Source of the DNA: Candidatus Omnitrophota bacterium
Lineage (GTDB): Bacteria; Omnitrophota; Gorgyraeia; Gygaellales; Profunditerraquicolaceae
DNA length: 7,098 bases
NCBI GenBank assembly: GCA_028687525.1
Contig: JAQTZX010000065.1
Location: 1 to 7,098 of the forward strand
Direction: 5' to 3'
Under the pieces are notes generated by a model. It was not told the DNA's origin, ran no database searches, and worked only from the letters and a program-made list of their open reading frames with translations. Shown piece by piece: positions 5,283-7,098 of this stretch (position 1 is its first letter; each line of letters starts with the position of its first letter). The position numbers were made by a program, and so were the translations under genes.

Positions 5283-6443
5283 TCACTTCAATTTGTTTCC
5301 CGCAACACTATCTTTTTTAAACCGTTTCTTCAAATCTTCGATGCGCCGGGATGATTCCGCTATTCTTTTTAGCGGTATCTCTCCGTTTTTCACAGCATCG
5401 AAAATTATATCCCGTGCCCGGTAGGGAGCCGTCTCGTCGTACACGCTTCCGTTGTTGGAGATAATCAATAAATCGCACCCCGCGTTAACAGCTCTGATTA
5501 GAGCTTCCTTGAAACCATAATACTTCGTAATCGCGCCCATCTGCATATCGTCCGATATGACCACACCTTCAAAACCAATCATGTTCCGGAGTATCTCATT
5601 TATATAATGCGCTGAAAGAGTCGCCGGGTACTCCGAGTCTATCTTCCTGTTCATAATATGGGCCGTCATTACCATGTCGAGGAACCCGCCTTTAATAAGT
5701 TCTTTGTACGGAACCAGCTCTTTGTCCCGGTAGGTTTCGGAAACATCCGCCAATCCTTTGTGACTGTCGGTTTTTGAACTTCCATGCCCGGGGAAATGTT
5801 TAATCGCGGTCACTATCCCGTATTCATGCTGTCCCTCTATGAAGGCTTTGGCCTGCTCGGACACTATTTTTTCATCGGCTGAAAAAGAACGCCCCATGGC
5901 CCCGATGACGGGATTCTCCGGATTCACGTCAACATCGACCGCCGGGGCGAAATTCACATTGAAACCAAGCTCCGAAAGCTCTCTGGCAAGCTTAGCAGAC
6001 GCGTTTCTCGTCTCATTCAAGTCGTTTTTTTCTCCCAGTTCCCGGTGCCCGGGAACCGGGATGAAACCGTATTTCGGCTTTAAACGGTTCACGCTTCCGC
6101 CCTCGGCATCAACGGCAACCATCAACGGCGTCAAGGAGGATTTCTTAAGGTTTTTTATAAGTCCTTTTACCTGCTCGGCACCGGTGATGTTTCGGGGAAA
6201 ACCTTTCGTGGAGCCGTCTATATCAAACAGGACGACTCCTCCCAGATTCAGGTCCTTGATTGCTTTTAGGATAAAAGAAGCTTCATCCGCCCCGGTACCC
6301 CGGAAACCAACGATAAGCATCTGCCCTACTTGCTTTTTAAGCCTTCCTTCCGTATGCTCTTTAATGCGAAAAAAACCAAAAACTATAAGCCCAAGCGCCG
6401 ACAAGAGAATCAAACTCGAAAAATACGGGGATTTTGAATTCAT
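5283..6443 (-). CDS. GH3 beta-N-acetylhexosaminidase-like protein, membrane-anchored
   Basis: Family 3 glycoside hydrolase of 386 residues, likely cutting beta-linked N-acetylglucosamine from peptidoglycan fragments or other glycans. After a hydrophobic N-terminal segment (about residues 9-25, no obvious signal-peptidase site, probably an uncleaved anchor), the TIM-barrel domain spans about 35-375. It shows QMLIVGF, the DAEGGSVNRL substrate-binding stretch (112-121), NFAPAVDVDVNPENPVIGAMGRSF, the NagZ signature KHFPGHG (215-221) followed by Asp226-x-His228 (the acid/base dyad of NagZ-type enzymes), and ISDDMQMGAI with the predicted nucleophile Asp298. All key residues are present. The length fits a single-domain NagZ without the second GH3 domain. 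The start is 15 nt after the EamA stop, but its Shine-Dalgarno sequence is weak (only an AAG-type match), so expression may rely on coupling. Gram-negative NagZ is usually cytosolic; the anchor suggests periplasmic action. Confidence 0.92.
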   Translation of the reverse strand: MNSKSPYFSSLILLSALGLIVFGFFRIKEHTEGRLKKQVGQMLIVGFRGTGADEASFILKAIKDLNLGGVVLFDIDGSTKGFPRNITGAEQVKGLIKNLKKSSLTPLMVAVDAEGGSVNRLKPKYGFIPVPGHRELGEKNDLNETRNASAKLARELSELGFNVNFAPAVDVDVNPENPVIGAMGRSFSADEKIVSEQAKAFIEGQHEYGIVTAIKHFPGHGSSKTDSHKGLADVSETYRDKELVPYKELIKGGFLDMVMTAHIMNRKIDSEYPATLSAHYINEILRNMIGFEGVVISDDMQMGAITKYYGFKEALIRAVNAGCDLLIISNNGSVYDETAPYRARDIIFDAVKNGEIPLKRIAESSRRIEDLKKRFKKDSVAGNKLK

Positions 6444-6458
6444 ATTCTTATCACATCA

Positions 6459-6881
6459 TTATTTCAAAATAGCGATAATTGTTCCCGCTGTGATTAAACC
6501 GATACCCAGCCATTGAAAGCCGGTTAAACGTTCGCCAAGGAATAGAAGCGACAAAACAACCGCAAAAACCAGGCTCAATTTGTCGATCGGAGCAACCAGC
6601 GATGCCGGCCCGGACTGCAGGGCGCGAAAATAGCAAAGCCATGAAAGCCCGGTGGTAATGGCGGAGAGAGCAAGGAATATCAGACTACGCCGGTCTACCA
6701 GGAATGGATTTTTCCATTCGCGGCGAAAGAAAACAATCACCCCTAAAAACACGATGATAACGACAGTCCTTATAAAGGTGGCCAGATTAGACGAAATGTT
6801 CTTAACGCCTATTTTTGCCAATACTGCCGTCAACCCCGCGAAAAAAGCCGATCCAAGAGCGAATATCTTCCAATCCAGCAT
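6459..6881 (-). CDS. Single-domain EamA/DMT-family membrane transporter
   Basis: Small integral membrane protein of 140 residues with five predicted transmembrane segments (about 4-24, 33-53, 67-88, 95-115 and 121-139). It carries one EamA unit, whereas most family members have two. The C-terminal stretch APIDKLSLVFAVVL, then LFLGERLTGFQWLGIGLI and TAGTIIAI, is the family signature. Half-size members are thought to work as dimers in export or uptake of small metabolites, and the substrate is unknown. I prefer ATG 6881: GGAGG at 6890-6886 is 4 nt away, while the in-frame GTG just before it (6884) leaves only 1 nt. It is the first complete gene of the run, and a candidate promoter lies about 50-80 nt upstream. 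Confidence 0.88.
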   Translation of the reverse strand: MLDWKIFALGSAFFAGLTAVLAKIGVKNISSNLATFIRTVVIIVFLGVIVFFRREWKNPFLVDRRSLIFLALSAITTGLSWLCYFRALQSGPASLVAPIDKLSLVFAVVLSLLFLGERLTGFQWLGIGLITAGTIIAILK

Positions 6882-6929
6882 CACGCCTCCGTCTTTTCAT
6901 CCGCAATTCATCAACAATTCTTTCCGTTT

Positions 6930-6958
6930 ATTTTAACACAAAAAAAGACCTGTATAAA
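6930..6958 (-). promoter_or_regulatory. Candidate sigma-70 promoter for the EamA-GH3-antiporter run
   Basis: On the minus strand, TTTATA (6958-6953) and TAAAAT (6935-6930) are separated by 17 nt, matching the -35 consensus at four positions and the -10 at five. The site lies in the only non-coding stretch upstream of the EamA gene, about 50 nt before its start. A perfect TTGACA at 6984-6979 overlaps the upstream stop codon but has no suitable -10 partner. Confidence 0.4.
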
Positions 6959-6980
6959 GAAAAACGGCAATAAAGTCGTG

Positions 6981-7097
6981 TCAAGATAATTGTACGGTTT
7001 CGTATTTAGGTTCTCTGAAAAATGTTATGTGTTTAGGCATAACCGCTGGTTGTTGTTCCTGCCTGAACAGGCTTATAATACCGTAAACCCACAAGTT
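6981..7097 (-). CDS. C-terminal end of an unrecognised protein (5' part beyond window edge)
   Basis: The minus strand is open from the right edge to TGA at 6983-6981, giving 38 residues. It begins NLWVYGIISLF, continues RQEQQPAVMPKHITFF and ends KYETVQLS. The residue mix (hydrophobic start, then a basic/acidic tail) looks like a real protein end, and the strand matches all other genes. It stops 99 bp before the EamA start. I do not recognise the family. A frame this short can stay open by chance, so this is tentative. Confidence 0.4.
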   Translation of the reverse strand, partial: NLWVYGIISLFRQEQQPAVMPKHITFFREPKYETVQLS

Positions 7098-7098
7098 G

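Noticed and set aside
5201..5285. Short protein-like minus-strand frame (DPYALEEELKMFTKIKEYF...) between the GH3 and antiporter genes
   Set aside because: It runs out of frame into the antiporter start and has no Shine-Dalgarno sequence before its TTG or ATG. It holds under 30 codons and resembles no known family.
5839..6516. Long plus-strand open frame (225 codons) opposite the GH3 gene
   Set aside because: It lies antisense to a gene with full catalytic motifs. Its translation has no recognisable domain and is rich in Ser/Pro, as expected of a shadow frame.
7050..7079. Plus-strand promoter-like pair TTGTTG / TATAAT with an inverted repeat (GCCTGAACAGGC, 7061-7072) in the spacer
   Set aside because: It falls inside the likely coding tail at the right edge, the -35 match is poor, and nothing downstream on the plus strand is visible in the window.

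Overview
The window is a run of genes on the minus strand. It looks like chromosomal DNA of a Gram-negative-type bacterium with moderate G+C. I infer the envelope type from Sec-type signals or anchors on a GH3 hydrolase and a racemase-family protein. I cannot name the taxon; an uncultivated lineage is possible. I see no phage, transposase, CRISPR, rRNA or tRNA signal.

Reading right to left, in the direction of transcription: (1) the tail of an unrecognised gene that enters from the right edge and stops at 6981; (2) a short region with a candidate promoter; (3) a single-domain EamA/DMT membrane protein (6459-6881); (4) a membrane-anchored GH3 beta-N-acetylhexosaminidase-like protein (5283-6443); (5) a CPA1-type cation/proton antiporter with a cytoplasmic RCK_C (TrkA-C) tail (3760-5211); (6) a 268-bp gap holding gene remnants and a perfect 15-bp palindrome; (7) a class I SAM-dependent methyltransferase (2646-3491), translationally coupled through a GTGA overlap to (8) an Asp/Glu racemase-family protein with an N-terminal signal peptide (1828-2649); (9) a 154-bp gap holding an antiporter-tail remnant; (10) an OmpR-type response regulator (1002-1673), overlapping by one base (11) a HAMP-containing histidine kinase that runs off the left edge (1-1002).

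The most informative structure is a diverged direct repeat that brackets the methyltransferase-racemase pair. The junction of the antiporter 3' end and the regulator 5' end occurs twice. At 3701-3830 the antiporter end is intact and the regulator start is a dead fragment. At 1640-1790 the antiporter end is a broken fragment and the regulator is intact. The simplest reading is that an antiporter - regulator - kinase operon once existed, and that the two-gene cassette was added between antiporter and regulator, duplicating the junction. The sensor kinase has almost no extracytoplasmic region, so it probably reads a membrane or cytoplasmic cue. Its former adjacency to the antiporter suggests control of, or response to, ion homeostasis.

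The upstream genes (EamA, GH3) fit envelope and small-molecule transport or cell-wall turnover. The racemase is predicted to be exported and the methyltransferase is cytoplasmic, so if they share a pathway their steps lie on opposite sides of the membrane.
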